This document shows, in pieces, positions 39,395 to 52,200 of a DNA stretch of 64,000 bases. Position 1 is the first letter of the stretch. Every line of letters starts with the position of its first letter. The translations under genes were made by a program, and so were the position numbers. Below the pieces are notes generated by a model, which saw only the letters and a program-made list of their open reading frames with translations, ran no database searches and was not told the DNA's origin. The stretch comes from Phorcus lineatus (taxonomy: Eukaryota; Mollusca; Gastropoda; Trochida; Trochidae), in the NCBI GenBank assembly GCA_921293015.1, contig OV121084.1:51371864-51435863 (forward strand), given 5' to 3'.

Positions 39395-39462
39395 GTTCGT
39401 AGACGGGTGTTTTCGTAGACACTGCTGCTTCGTAGACAGATTAAACGGTGAGTTCGTAGACA
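39395..39462 (+). repeat. Four ttcgtagac repeats
   Basis: The 9 bp motif ttcgtagac occurs four times in under 70 bp with spacers of about 4 to 16 bp. It is followed mostly by a/g-rich bases and has no known function. Confidence 0.6.
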
Positions 39463-39578
39463 CATTATAAAATTCGAATTATATCATCATATCATTTATG
39501 TGCCAATCGTCGCTGATTGATGGTATATCTTAAATATTATCATACTTACCTCATTTGTTCATTTATTCACAAAGAAAT

Positions 39579-39855
39579 ATAATTTTAGAGACTTATCTAA
39601 AACAGCCAGTAGCGCAGTTATGAGTTAATAGCGTTTGTTAGGTTATATAACTAGTGAATCCATGTATATTAGACGTGATATCTACACCTCTGTGCATTTA
39701 TAATGCTTTTTTTATATTTTCATGGAAAACCAGTATTTGTCATATATATGTCTTTTGGACATGAAAAGTTAAGATGTTTTGATTTTATATATCATATGAC
39801 ATTTAGGTTCGTATCAAAGGTTAATATTATGTTGTGAAAATCACGGAGTGGCTCT
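39579..39855. mobile_element. TTAA-type MITE, 5'-truncated second copy
   Basis: Parallels 38292-38560 almost throughout (tctaaaacagcc, agcgtttgttaggttatata, tgatatctacacctctgtgc). It ends in tcacggagtggctc followed by ttaa. The first about 190 bp, including the left inverted end, is missing. Confidence 0.75.
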
Positions 39856-40642
39856 TTAATTAATGCTAGAGAAAATGCAAAGACTCAGAGATAATATTTT
39901 GCATAGGATAATTTAAAAAAACAAACAAATTCTGTGGCAAACTAAATGGTCTTCAAGCTCTTTTCAACGTTGATACAATTTTACTCGACAACGAGCACAG
40001 TGACCCCCATTTTTTGTTTGATTTTTTAATTCAGCATACTTAGTTCTACAAACAAGCTAAGTTTCATAAAAATCTAAATATTTTTATTTCTTGGTAGGAT
40101 ATGTCCTCAAGTGTTATTCTATTTGATTAACAACGATTTTTATGAAACTTAGCAGATTTTTAAAAGAAAGGTAGCTAGGGATTAGCCATACGTTCCTTAA
40201 TTTTTAGACTCTTATAAATTTTCTCTATTATGGAAATTTTCTCTGTAAGCACTAAATCCATTTAAAAACCACTAAAACCAGGCTTCAATTATCATTAGTT
40301 ATTCACCTATCCGAAATTAATATCAACCAAACCCCTGCCAATATCCAGTGAAATCACAAAGATATCAGATTTGCACCTTGAGTCCTCAATACAACATCAA
40401 TGTTTGAATTAAAATGGCCAGACATTTACAACCCTGCCACATCAAGACCAAATCTTCAAGAGTGTTTGATACACTATTAAACACAACATATACTCGTGAC
40501 ATTTCGTAATTTATTAAACTCGAAGAACAATCAATAAAAAACAACAGTTCATACATTATTTCATAAAACCCCTTTAAAACTCGAAGACTTTTTTGTTTAT
40601 CGACAGTTACAAAAGTTTGAAACTCTTTACGAAATATTATCA

Positions 40643-43581
40643 TTAACGATGATTCATGAAATTGCAAAACAGTCGCTTTCCTTTGTCTGATTCAAGATAT
40701 TTAATCAATTTAAAAGGGTGCATAAAAACAAGCTTCTCATCGTATTTCTCCGCCCAAAGGAGTCTGTTCGTTCTCCATAGACTTCCATCTTCGAGAAAAT
40801 TCAACTTCTCCTTATCCAGTATTCCCAGTGCAATGTTTGGATAGGCAATTTCAACAATCAAATGATTATCAATAAACAGCTGGGATAGGTAAGAAAAATC
40901 CTCATTATATTTGACAGGCACGTACATAAAGTCACAACCAGATACAAACATATTTTTAAAACCTTCGGAATTATTTCCGAATTGTTCTAAGAATCTTTTA
41001 TTTCTAACATCCCCTGAGTTTAATTGCATCTTACGAAATAAGTTTAAAATTCGGTCTTTCCCTGATTTCCAATACTGCCAACCATTTGGGATTCCGCTTA
41101 ATGAAAATGGAAGCTTTCTGGTTCCGGAAGTCAGCCATATTGTGTCACGTGGGAGATCATAAAGATTCCAGGGATTCAGAATCGTGTCATCGCCAATCTG
41201 AAGAAAGCCTTTCACACCCAGGTTCATCTTCATAGCTTCGGTAATACACATTTGAAATGTCCACCACCCCATTGGGAACGAATCGATAAAGATGATATAG
41301 CCAATAGTTGAACTGGCTACAAATTTTGCGATGATGTCAATTTTATGCGCACAGAAGATGATATGCCTGAAGTAAGGTCGGTACATTGCTTCAATGAGGG
41401 CAAAGTTCTTGTATAACATTACATAGTTAAACGTAACAATCAACGCTATATCAGTAATGGTTTGTTTTGAGAAATTGATATGCGTATTAGGGCAAACTTC
41501 TCTTAACTTTTCGTTTGCAATAGTTGAATCTGGAAGGACATTGCCAGGTAGCCTGAAGATTCCATTGGTGACTTCGCTTAATATGTAAGGCTTTTTCGGT
41601 TTGAAGGTTAACATGTGTAAGTACATGTGGTATCCAATTGATACTAACTCATCAAAAAATAGTCTTGCAAATTTCACTTCCTCGGAGGATACAAGAGTTT
41701 CGTTCTGACAGAGTTCGATCAGTTGCACCATGCAATCATGCATTAGCTGCAACTCACACACCCAACCATTAAACAGCGTAGTACTGACATTCCCGTTTAA
41801 GTAGACATTCCGAGGTTTGAATCGATTAATAGACATAGGGAACACACCAACCGTCATACTCTGACTCCATAGAAGCTTCTGAACAATAGAATTCCAAATT
41901 CCGCTGCCCAACTCCATCAAACCCAAAGCCCAGAATGCCTCGTACCGGAAGAGAGTCACGGTTGAGGTCAAGGACGTATACGTTTCAGCAGGGAGGAAGA
42001 AGATTGGTAGTTGATTGCTGTCACTCAGATAGGTCGTATCGGGTGCAATGTTCACACCGACATGGATGCCAGGAGTTGAATGCTCGTCAATTACAAACTG
42101 GAAGAACATGTTCTCTGGTGTCTTCAGCAAGTGTTCCGATTTATTTGCAGATACCCTCGAGTAGAGGGTCTCTGGTTGGACAAACGTTACATTAGTCAAA
42201 GGGACAATTCCTGTTACGGATTCTTCATAGGAAAATCTCTCCAATTTGGTCTGAATATCGTCGTTCCATATGTTAAGGTTGCAAATAAAAGCTGCTCCGT
42301 TGGAAATGGCATATAGATAGGCCCACACCACCCTGGTGTTGATGCCCGCTTGATTAGCCCATTCCGGTGACAGTTTCGAGGGACTTAGTTTCACACAGCG
42401 AGGAAATCTGTTGGAGGAAGAAAGGTTGTTAGTAATTTTGAATACAGATAAGTGAAATTTGTAATATTGCAATTTTTCAATGATCGCGTTCTGTCGATAG
42501 AGGAAATGGAGAGAATATATCTCTATCATAAAGTTCTTAAAGCCTTTCGGTGGATATTTGAAGAAAATTTGAAGTAGTCATTGCTATTTTTATAATCAGC
42601 TAATCGCAGATTTACATTTTAGCCTTCAGGACTTAAAAAGTGTTTTTGTTCATGAAATATTTCTTATGATAACTAAAAATCCAAATAACCAGAAAATGCT
42701 TGACCTGCACAGGATATTATTGACGTCCTCATATAGCAGGATGGTCCACCCAGGGATGTAAATCTCGCTACTGCTGTTGATTGCTGCTGTTACAATCCAC
42801 TTGTTAGCAAACTTTACCTCTGTATTTACGGCATCAAACATTCTGCAAAATGTCATAGCTTCGTCAGGAAAACACTTGTCGAGGAATAACTCATTCTCTC
42901 TCCGATATGGTTATTCATGCCATTTTTTACCCGATAACCTCTTTGACAATAAGAGAATATAAAACTGAATCCAGAACTTTATAATCTATTATAAATTCTG
43001 CAAAGATTATTGTTCAAACATTTTATCTGCCTTACATAGTAGTCGTCTGGTGACAAGTATTAAAAAAAGTTGATTGTGGATACCCTAACACGTCCATATT
43101 AAAATAGCAGGGGATGAAAGCCAAATCTACGAACGTCAATTTTTAAGAAGTAAGACGATGTCCTGAAGTCTTGAGAATTCCGGAGAAGACGTCTTGCATA
43201 GATTAAGTGAGTTATGCCTGTTACGCCTATATTTGACTCTTGACCAAATGTACACAATAGGACCAAGAGGAAATGTACACCTCTACAAAGTTACACTCTT
43301 TGGGTGCAATTAGAGGAGAAGTTAGGACGAACAACATCCCTTGGCATAAACAATTTTTACTGGTCTGATGAACCTAAACAATGTCGTTGCAAAATTGTTT
43401 TCATAGGAATGGTATGGGCCTCGACAAGTTTGGCTTGTAGGTAATACAAATGAATGTTTTAAATTAGCAATATAAAGCACCTGTTCTTGTTTGTGTGGGC
43501 GGACGTCCCTGTCTCCTTGGCTCTCATCATCTTGTACTGGAACAGTAGGGAGCCCAGTGACAACAGTACAAGAAGGCTCAT
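40643..43581 (-). CDS. DUF288 / STELLO-like putative glycosyltransferase, type II membrane protein, 667 aa
   Basis: Exons 43481-43581, 42705-42842 and 40643-42407, with matching phases and GT/AG borders. The start Met precedes a single membrane anchor (SLLVLLSLGSLLF, residues 2-14) and a short basic cytosolic edge. This is the layout of a Golgi type II protein. Next comes KWIVTAAINSSSEIYIPGW, the strand that opens STELLO/DUF288 proteins, then RVVWAYLYAISNGAAFICN. In the last third FLQIGDDTILNPWNL carries the acidic pair expected of a metal or nucleotide-sugar site, followed by PRDTIWLTSG. Plant STELLO proteins act in the Golgi on cellulose synthase complexes. The animal members are uncharacterised, so substrate and function are unknown. 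The large 3' exon of 588 codons is intact. A splice acceptor just upstream of the Met suggests an additional 5' non-coding exon. Family assignment rests on motif recall. Confidence 0.72.
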
Positions 43582-45039
43582 CGACACCCGTATCTCTGGA
43601 AATACAGAGAATAAACATTGAGAAGGACATATTATATTTTGCGTAATTGATTGATTCTGAAATGTATTACATGTACACACTATTTACCGTCCAAACCGTA
43701 CACTTCAAAATTGAACAGGGTCAGTTAAAAAAACGTAGCCAATGAAAGATATGTTTGGGACATACGAATCGTAACGGATATTCACTATTATCCTGGTTTT
43801 TTTGTGTCCTATTCTAAATTTCTATTTCGATGAGTGAATCGGAATCAAAAGGATCACTTAAATATAAGTTTTTAAAAAATTTCTAGTACCAATTAGCGGA
43901 CTTCGGAAATATAGTGTGGCCAAAAAGATATACTTAATGGAGAACATTTTAAAAACAGTTTAAGAATATCACGAAACAATAGTCTATTCCATTTATTTTC
44001 CAAAACATCGAACAAAAGACTATGCGCTTATTTCGATCAAAGTAAGTAAAATTCACATTTGCTGGTTTTAAGACTGAAAATTGTACTAGTATATGTCTTT
44101 GAAAATCTAAAACCTTAACGACATACTGTTTTTTTCCAGTCGAGGCGATGAAAAGTATAGATAATTTTAAAGAATAATACAAGTCTGTATTGTAGATGCT
44201 CGGCACAGATTCTACTGTCTTTTTCAAGTGAATGTACCGAGGTAAGTGTTAACTCCTCTATAGACCAATGGTATAATCTTTATGTCAATAAACCAAGAAC
44301 CTTTATCGGTGGCAAATTGACGGGAATGGAACCCAGACTTCTGCTCTCGATTGGAGCATCAATATACTATAGTGCATCTATTCCAATTCAACAATTTTAT
44401 GCACAGCACAAAATCAAACAATCGTACATAATTGTTTGAAACCATCTGTATGAATTACGTTTGCAGAGTTGAAACATTGTAAGTAGGTTAGCACTTTAAA
44501 ATTACCTCTTTTCCTCATGATGAAGTGATTGTCAACGATACATGGTCATGTGATGAAGAACATTGATTTAATCTTTATCGTGTTTTACCGTCCATGTACA
44601 CTACAACGTCCACATTCGTTCCAAAACTAATACAGATACAGGGACACGTTGGGCATCTCATTAAACATGTATACACGTGTCATTGTTGGTGTTTGAACGA
44701 ATACGTTGATATTAAGAAGCAAATAAAGACATATAAATGGACAACTGTTTGTATAAGTTATCTTAATGTAAATGCATATCTAATATCATGTTGTGAGACG
44801 AACTGGCGTACAGTAGTTGGATGATTGTTAACAATCTGATAAGATTTTCTGTCATTTAATTTTCACGTCAGGATGAAAGTATATACGTGTTGTAGACAGG
44901 TTTATAGCTTATTTGAATACCGCCTCAGAATACAGATATTAGATAGGTATCAAGCGTTTTAAAGAGAATTTTGGAAAATTATTTCTGTTTATTAGCCAAT
45001 TGTCAGAATGTTCATATTTGCGCTTGTTTTTAATTTACA
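43582..45039. other. Intergenic, no gene recognised
   Basis: Upstream side of the DUF288 gene. Only short frames are present (92 codons at 43949-44227 and 76 codons at 44594-44824), with no motif or splice context I can support. Confidence 0.45.
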
Positions 45040-45600
45040 GACTTGAAAAATGAGTGAAAAGCTTTCTTTTGCCTGGTATAGTTTAGAAATTATTTGCTGA
45101 TGATACTGCACTTAAAGTAAAAAAATGGCAAAATTATCTTAGCTTAAATATTTGGATTTTGTGTTTCAAAAGTAAAGAATTTTTACCAAAGATGTTTTAA
45201 ACCTTTTAGATTGCCGGTACAGATTTATCAATAGAGCAATTTAAACTGTAAAAGAGCTAACGCAAATGAAAAAAAATGATTTAAATATCTGATCTTTTTG
45301 TGAATCTGAACCAGCAAGTCTGCATAATGTTTTGATTAAATGCAAGTTTGTGTATGAATTCTGGAGAAAAGTTGAAACGTTTATAAATCATCATATTACG
45401 TATCTGCATATTGCCATTTCTGACAGAAATTCTATTTTGTAATAGTTCAATCAGCCTTCTTGTATCGCATATCATTCTAATAGCTAAAATATATACATAT
45501 CTCAAGTATCAAGAAAAGCAAATTATCCTTGACAACTTTGTAAGCATTGCCAAGGAAGTTTTTCAATGTTGAGAAAATTATAGCACGTAAAATCAAGACT
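45040..45600 (+). pseudogene. Degenerate non-LTR retrotransposon 3' fragment
   Basis: Plus-strand translation near 45300-45420 reads CESEPASLHNVLIKCKFVYEF followed by W. This is the Cys/His knuckle (C...H...C...FW) found at the C-terminus of many LINE reverse-transcriptase proteins. After a double stop near 45440 the trace continues as LDNFVSIAKEVFQ-like sequence near 45530. The fragment is broken by stops, and no reverse-transcriptase core remains. Confidence 0.5.
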
Positions 45601-45928
45601 GTCATAATTCCATTTCAAATAAAGAGCTTTTATCACAGTTTTACATTGGTGACCAAAGCCTATATTGTATGAATGCTTCATCATTCATCTGATGACTCTG
45701 TTTGCTAAAAATATACACCTATATAAATGAAATGAAGATAAAGATTTGAAAAGTCTCCAAGAGAGCGTATCATACGCGTGTCATTGCATACAATGCTTTT
45801 GGGTACAATATCAATTTGTCTTATGATGTGACGTCACGGACAGTTCCTTTCTCCAAACACGCTGTCCTCTTAATGTTGTGACAGCTAATATATTGATTGA
45901 TATTGAACAGTTTTATGAAGATTTATTG

Positions 45929-46165
45929 AAGTGGTTAGCTCGTTCTGCTTCGAATCATGAGGTCAACGGTTCGAATCCCGCCAGGGACCCGGCAACTTTG
46001 TGTGCAGTAGAGAACTGTTCTACACGCTTCCTTGTTCGCTAGCTCGAGCCGATGCTAGAAGGTTTCAACGCAATGCATAGCCACATATGTGTTGCGGGCA
46101 TTCTCCCTGCAATAATACTAGCTGCAGTGATATTAGTGAAATACTCTTGAACACTCTAAATCACA
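45929..46165 (+). mobile_element. tRNA-derived SINE, plus strand
   Basis: Head with A box gtggttagctcgttctgc and a near-perfect B box ggttcgaatcccgcc. The body then runs through gttctacacgctt, gttgcgggcattctccctgc and aataatactagctgcagtga to gaaatactctt. Same family as 30630-30946. The B box is well kept, but this is a SINE and not a functional tRNA, since the 3' half of the cloverleaf does not close. Confidence 0.8.
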
Positions 46166-47279
46166 TCACCTGACGAGCGTGGGCGTTTTATCAATAAATC
46201 TAAACAATGACCTGGCTTTTCTTACCGCGATATTCTCAGATGTTTCTATCACATTTATTGTTAATCATAACATTTTGATATAATTTATTTGTGCTCAATA
46301 AGAATTATACTTATTTTCATAAGAACTACATTAATTTTTTTTCAAATCAACGTTTGGCCATAACAATCTTGTATATACTATATGCATAGTTACATGTCTA
46401 TTGAAATCAATAAATCAATACGATCCAGGGTAATATGTTTATTAAATGAAGTGCAAATACTAAAGAACAAAGTTGCCTGAGGCGGAGTGTATTTATTTCA
46501 AGAGTTCTTTTTCAGTTTCTTGAACAATACTCTTACACATCTTGTTCATTTCGAAAATTATGTTGTTTACATGATACAGCAGTACATATTTCAACTACAA
46601 CGTTCAAAATAGTATACATGTTTTAAACAATATAATCAAGACCAACATATCGTAAATCTTCAAAGAAAATTTGTGGTAAAAAACCTGTCGCTAGTAGGAT
46701 AAAAAAAATTAGTGAAATCCCCGTGTACAGATTTATCCAGATGGGTGATATTGATCTTTGTTATGTCCCTCAAAGATAGAAATAATGAAATTGATCGTCA
46801 AAAATAATGTGTTTTGCTAAAACATTTCTTTTAAAGTGACACATTCCAACACCTTTTGGAATCACTCAAAAACAGCGATCACAGCAGGGTTTAGAAGTAG
46901 ATATATCCATATGACCAGAATGAGGCAAAAGAGGGAAACCTTAACTACTGAATACTTTAAACGTTATTCACAATTTTGGTTGCTTAGAATTTCAAATATT
47001 AAATGGTTATTTCATTATAAAGTGTTTAACGGATTAAAGGTTAAATTTATTTTCGTTAAATAAACTACCTGGCAAAAGAAATGTTTCACTCATTTTTCAA
47101 GTCGATGAAATAAAGACAATTCAGATATGAGAATTCTCACGGTTGGTTTATAGACAGAAATCATTTTCCAATAATCTCTTTAAAAAACATCCAAATATCG
47201 GCATTTGAATTGCCAAAATGCACAAGGATAGGGGGTCAATGTTAAAAATTACACAAATGTGGAGTTAAAAGAACTGCAC
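46166..47279. other. Intergenic, no gene recognised
   Basis: AT-rich. The only frame above 70 codons (46836-47063, plus) has no recognisable motif. Confidence 0.45.
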
Positions 47280-48170
47280 AGAAACTCTCAGCAGTCACAT
47301 GAATCAAGTTCCTGCAAGGGTGGCACCTGTTGTCTCAAATAGCGATCAAGGTGATCTCAAATGTGTTCAATGGGGTTCATATCTTCTGAGTTTGCTGGCC
47401 ACGGCAAAACAGTGACGTTGTCGTTCTCTAGGTCGTCTCTAACAATTGGGGCTGTGTTTGGTCTTGTGTTGTCGTGTTGCAATATCAATCTTCTTTTTTG
47501 GATTCAAGGAACGACGATAGGTCTCAGTAACGCATCAACGTATTGCTTGCCAGTCAGATTCCCTCGCTGAACAACCAGCGACGTCATCATTTGGAACAAT
47601 TCCCTCCCAACACTATGATACCTCCGCCTCCAAACGGCTGAACCTCTCTAATGCGATAAACGTTTCTGAATAGGAAACACCTGCTCTCGTCTGTAAACAG
47701 CACCCTCTCCCAGTATTGTCGATGCAACCAGGCTACAGTACGTGTCGATTGTAATCTGCGTTGACGGTGCGAACAGTGTCAAAGTCATTCCACGGGAGGG
47801 GCGGTGGGCTCGTATACAAGCCAAACGAAGTCGACGAAGGTTTGTTCTTGTGCTGATTACATGACCGAGTGCCGTCGCCGCTGTTGATGTCGCCGTTACG
47901 AATAGGTTTCGGATGTGAATCTGCCTGATGTAGCGATCTTCAGCCACAGGTGTTACCCTCTGTCTTCCCGATCTTGGTCTGTCCTGTTTCTGGCCTGTCT
48001 GCTGGTAGCGTATTAACAGCCTTCTGATGGTGGTTTGGCTCTAGTTCTGTTCTGTTGTTGTAGTTGTAGGTTCTTGCCATTTGACGTTGGGAAGCCCCCG
48101 TGGTGGACATACGGATCGCTTGGTCACGTTGCGCTTGTGTAAGTCTTGGCAAACTTTTGGTGTTCTTTAT
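47280..48170 (-). pseudogene. Broken Tc1/mariner transposase
   Basis: Minus-strand remnants in the correct order. A helix-turn-helix start reads LTQAQRDQAIRMSTTGASQR, then RPRSGRQRV after a frameshift. Next come EDRYIRQIHIRNLFVTATST, VLFTDESRCFLF (first catalytic Asp region) and WPANSEDMNPIEHI (the DLNPIEH-type motif before the last catalytic residue). Several frameshifts and stops, including a stop replacing the Trp after PIEHI, make it inactive. Small parts of the N-terminus appear as separate open frames at 47648-47947 and 47940-48245. I could not define the inverted ends. Confidence 0.75.
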
Positions 48171-48605
48171 ATTACTAAATGTACATGTATACTCTTTCCA
48201 ACAAGGGTATTTATGTAACATTGTTGCCCGTGCATCACAAATCATGCCTCAAAAACGCGTTTTGCACGTATTTGTGAATGCAAAAATCAAGTGGCTGCGT
48301 TCGATGCAATACGTTCATTTATCATATCATGGGCAGTGTTATCGGTGCAATAAACCCATCTTGTAATCATGTTATCAGATCCCTGATAACTATGCAAATG
48401 AGGGTAACTAGGTCGCACTACTTTCGCTAGCTCCGTACCGAGAAGAGCGAATCCTAAAACGTTTCCTTAGCAATACAAACGACGTGTCGAGCTTGGTGTG
48501 TTTTGCAGACGAGGGCGTCAATGTAAACAAACATGGCCGCCTTGTCAATCGACACAAATTAAGCAAAATAAGGAGGTTTATTTCAAAATGACATTATATG
48601 ATATA

Positions 48606-48678
48606 GAGAGTATTACCTTCGTATGTTTTTATATCGTAAATATCACTATATAAACAATAAAAACCGAATAACCTAGCC
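48606..48678. repeat. Extra arm of the hairpin element
   Basis: Direct repeat of the left arm of 48770-48916 (attaccttcgtatgttt, atcactatataaacaataaa), about 165 bp upstream. It may be half of a second element copy. Confidence 0.6.
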
Positions 48679-48769
48679 TGTTCTCGATCCTCGAATGAAA
48701 TACGTACATGTGCCCATTTCCTCGAAAATACAGAGTAATATTGCAGCTATGGAATCCGACAGCAGATAA

Positions 48770-48916
48770 AGAGATTATTACCTTCGTATGTTTTGATATC
48801 GTCAATATCACTATATAAACAATAAAAACGATGTATTAGGCTCGGTAAACCTCGCCTAATACAATTTTTATATAGTGATATTGACGATATCAAAACATAC
48901 TCTGGTAATAATCTCT
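48770..48916. mobile_element. Hairpin-forming MITE-like element
   Basis: Two arms of about 65-72 bp (agagattattacc...gtattaggct and gcctaatac...ggtaataatctct) are inverted, with the core gttttgatatcgtcaatatc exactly complementary. About 10 bp form the loop. Foldback MITEs have this structure. No coding capacity. Confidence 0.75.
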
Positions 48917-49489
48917 ATGTAGAGGAAAAGATGCAGTAATACTATCATTTCCTGCTTAGAATCAAACCCGTACCAGTCCTCTAAATGTTTTCATGAAAAA
49001 AAAAATAAAAGTGAAACCTTTCTTTTGCTTGGGATTTTATGTTAAAAATTGATCAAAATGGCCTCTTATTGCCATCGCTAATAAAAAATGTTATCAATCA
49101 TGTCTATCTGTAAGTGTTCCTCCTGTTTTGATCATCAGTAAGAAAATCAATTTAGACGCGAGAGAATCTATTTATTTTTTGATGAAGTGAGTATAGTAAA
49201 GAATGACAACAACAACTTCAAACAGGTTTGCTCCTCTCTCGAGATTGTTCATCCATGAGCGTATCGATTCTCTCTACAGCCTTCTGAATTAGTCTCAGTG
49301 ACGTCTTTGTAATTACGTTTTCTTATTTTACCATGTCTGGATAATCATGAATAATGTGGAGATCGTTAAAGGCACTATAGCAGGCATTTCCGTCCTCAAA
49401 TTGGCTATTTGAGGGCCTTGATTAATTCAATGGTTTTATTGTTTCAAGGCCATTTGACCCATAATACAATACATTAGATGTAACACATG

Positions 49490-51845
49490 AAAATTTATAC
49501 ACATGCGCATTAAAGGATTTCTCCTCGTACACGAAACACGTTATATAAGAATTTTCCCATCAGGAAAATATGATCATTAGATTTCATTAAATACATAAGA
49601 CTCTTTATATTTTTCTTGTGACTGAATAATACCTGTACATCATCACGAAGAGTTTGATACATTGGACAATGATATATAATATGCATTTCATCTTCAGTTA
49701 CATTACATAAAGAACATTTAGTATCAGAATTGTCATAGTCACAAAAACCTTTTCTAATACATTGTATTCCAAGACGGTTGTAACAGCTTCTGAAAATTAG
49801 CAATGCTTTCCTGTACTTCGTATTATTGATGTTATATATATACATTTCAGAAGTAAATGATGTTTTTATCGTGGAATAGAATTGCAGCGAGACTTTATCT
49901 GTAAGTTCTGCGTGCCAGTCTTGTTTTGCACAATCAATTAATCTTTCCTTGAATATCTTTAAAAATATAACTGTATCCCCTACTCCCTGTTGTGCCCAGA
50001 CATGTCCAAATCCATGAATAATAGCTGCTTAACCTTAGATGCCCAATTAATACGTTTTCTATAACAAGTTTGCTTTAACATAAGATATGATTGATGAGGG
50101 TATCTAGATGATGGCATAGTAATCAATCTGAACCAATATCTGATGCAGTTTAAACACGAATTGATATACAAGGGATATCTCCCACATTCTCCATATATAG
50201 CGACATTAGGGAAGTTTTTACTTACATTCAATACAAATTTACAGAAAGATCGATGAACGACTTCAATTTGATTCATTTCCTTATATCCCCATATTTCGCT
50301 ACCATACATCAAGATTGGAACAATTTTCATATCAAATATCTTAAATGCATCACGAATACTTACATCATATTTACGAATAAGAATTTTTATGGGGAACAAA
50401 GCTTTGTTAGCTTGTTGTGCTAAAATATTACATGCTCTTGTCCACACAAGTTTAGGTGTCATCATTATACCGAGATACTTATATGCATTGACCACTTCGA
50501 TATCTATATTATCATAGGTCCATTTTTCATATCTTGACAGCCGCCCTCCGTTTCGGAATACAATCACTTTAGTTTTGGCAGTATTAATCTCCATACCCCA
50601 TTTTAAACAATAGCTCTGGAGAAAATCTAATTGCTTTTGTAGCTTGAGAGGTGTATCAGCAACCAGAACTAAATCATCCGCAAAGAGTAAAGACAAAATG
50701 TTATACATATCCTCTGATATAAATATTCCATTATCAAAAACTTCACTCATAGACTCGGTCAGCTCCTTGATAAAAATGGAAAACAGCAGCGGACTAAGTG
50801 CACAACCCTGTCTTACTCCTGTAGAGCAGTTGAAATAATCAGACAGTTTCGTACCTTCTATTACGACTGCAGATTTCACCTTTTTATACAAGTCTTTTAA
50901 GACTTTAAAAATGTTTCCATGTATCCCATTATTCAAAAGAATATAAAGAAGCTTTGTCCTATTAACCATGTCGAAAGCCTTTTTAAAATCAACAAATGCG
51001 CAATAGAATCTACCTTGTTTTCTTGTTGTGTGTCTTTGAATGATAGATTGCAGAGTGAATATATTATCTATCGTAGAATGGTTTTTCCTAAAACCACCTT
51101 GATATTCACCAATAAGTCCAACATTTTCAACATGATCATCCATTCTCTTATTAATAACTGTTGTAAAAAGTTTGCTCATGCTATTTAGTAATGAAATGCC
51201 CCTGTAATTGCTAGGTTCATTAAATTTTGCTGATCCATTCTTATAAATTGGTATTATTAATGCAGAACTCCACGCTTCAGGAAATTTACCTTTAGAAAGA
51301 ATATGGGAAAATAGTAGAGCAAGATATGGTGCAAGGTTATCTTTTACAGACTTAAAAATTCCGATGGTATCCCGTCATCACCAGGAGATTTATCAACTTT
51401 CAGTTTATCTATACTAACTTAACCTCATCTGTGGTCATGTCGTACGACAAATCATTGTCCATACAATCATTGCAAACGTGATCAGCAACGTATTTATCAA
51501 CAAAATCATCGAACTCATTAAATTCACTAGCAGTATTAACTTTAGGGTTTAGTAAATCATTAAAGTAAGAATGCCATGTTTCTGCCGATATATCACATTT
51601 CTTATTTGATTTTCTTGAATATCTTTTTATAAGACTCCAGAATCCTTTTTGATCTTTTGATACAGATGCTTTAGTTAGTGTCTTTGCCACGTTTTCTCTA
51701 AACACCCTTTGTTTAAAGGTTTTCCTGCTCTGGTCAAATAAACTGTAATTATTTTTAGTTGATTAGTTGATTTTGCCTTGATTAATCTTTCTATTGATGC
51801 AATGAAATGCTTATTAATCTTACCAATAGAAAATCACTCATCACG
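49490..51845 (-). pseudogene. 5'-truncated, frameshifted non-LTR retrotransposon (jockey/CR1-like) with reverse transcriptase
   Basis: Minus strand, 5' to 3'. A linker region (51409-51705) is followed by a frameshift near 51400, then by FPEAWSSALIIPIYKNGS and NYRGISLLNSMSKLF. The reverse-transcriptase core (49980-51179, 399 codons open) has FVDFKKAFDMVNRTKL, TGVRQGCALSPLLFSIF, LSLLFADDLVLVADT (the catalytic FADD) and KWGMEINTAKTK. A further frameshift precedes a C-terminal Cys/His knuckle, CSLCNVTEDEMHIIYHC (49510-49845). No endonuclease domain is seen upstream, so the 5' end is missing. The family is a non-LTR LINE. The finer clade is uncertain because only the RT motifs were read. Confidence 0.85.
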
Positions 51846-52156
51846 GGTCATTCAGGTCTTCCACTGTATAAGGTATTTGTATGTTGTATAATGATGTGTC
51901 CGTGTATTGTATATTTAAAATTCAATCTACAGTCACTGTCCAGAAATATTTATGCAACGTTGGTTTAATTCCGCATGGACTGCGTTCTCGGTAATAATGT
52001 TATTTTGCATACAATCTAAATGCAAAAAACGGCGCTACATGTACCTATATATATATATATATGTAAAGGGTGAAGAAGGTCTCACGTGAAGTAAAAAGAT
52101 ATTTGAAAATAAAATACTTCAGACGACACTTGCTGTAGATTTCATTTTAATGATGA

Positions 52157-52200
<44 letters not shown>

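Larger units (their letters stand above)
38960..40642. other. Intergenic between GFM2 and the DUF288 gene
   Basis: Holds the presumed GFM2 promoter at its left end and the second MITE copy. It also holds a short cluster of ttcgtagac repeats at 39395-39462 and the 3' flank of the DUF288 gene. I see no other gene. Confidence 0.5.

Noticed and set aside
45949..45990. A functional tRNA gene at the SINE head
   Set aside because: A and B boxes are present, but the 3' half does not close an acceptor stem, and the body matches another SINE copy.
47361..47570. Plus-strand 69-codon frame
   Set aside because: Antisense to the WPANSEDMNPIEH region of the broken Tc1/mariner transposase.
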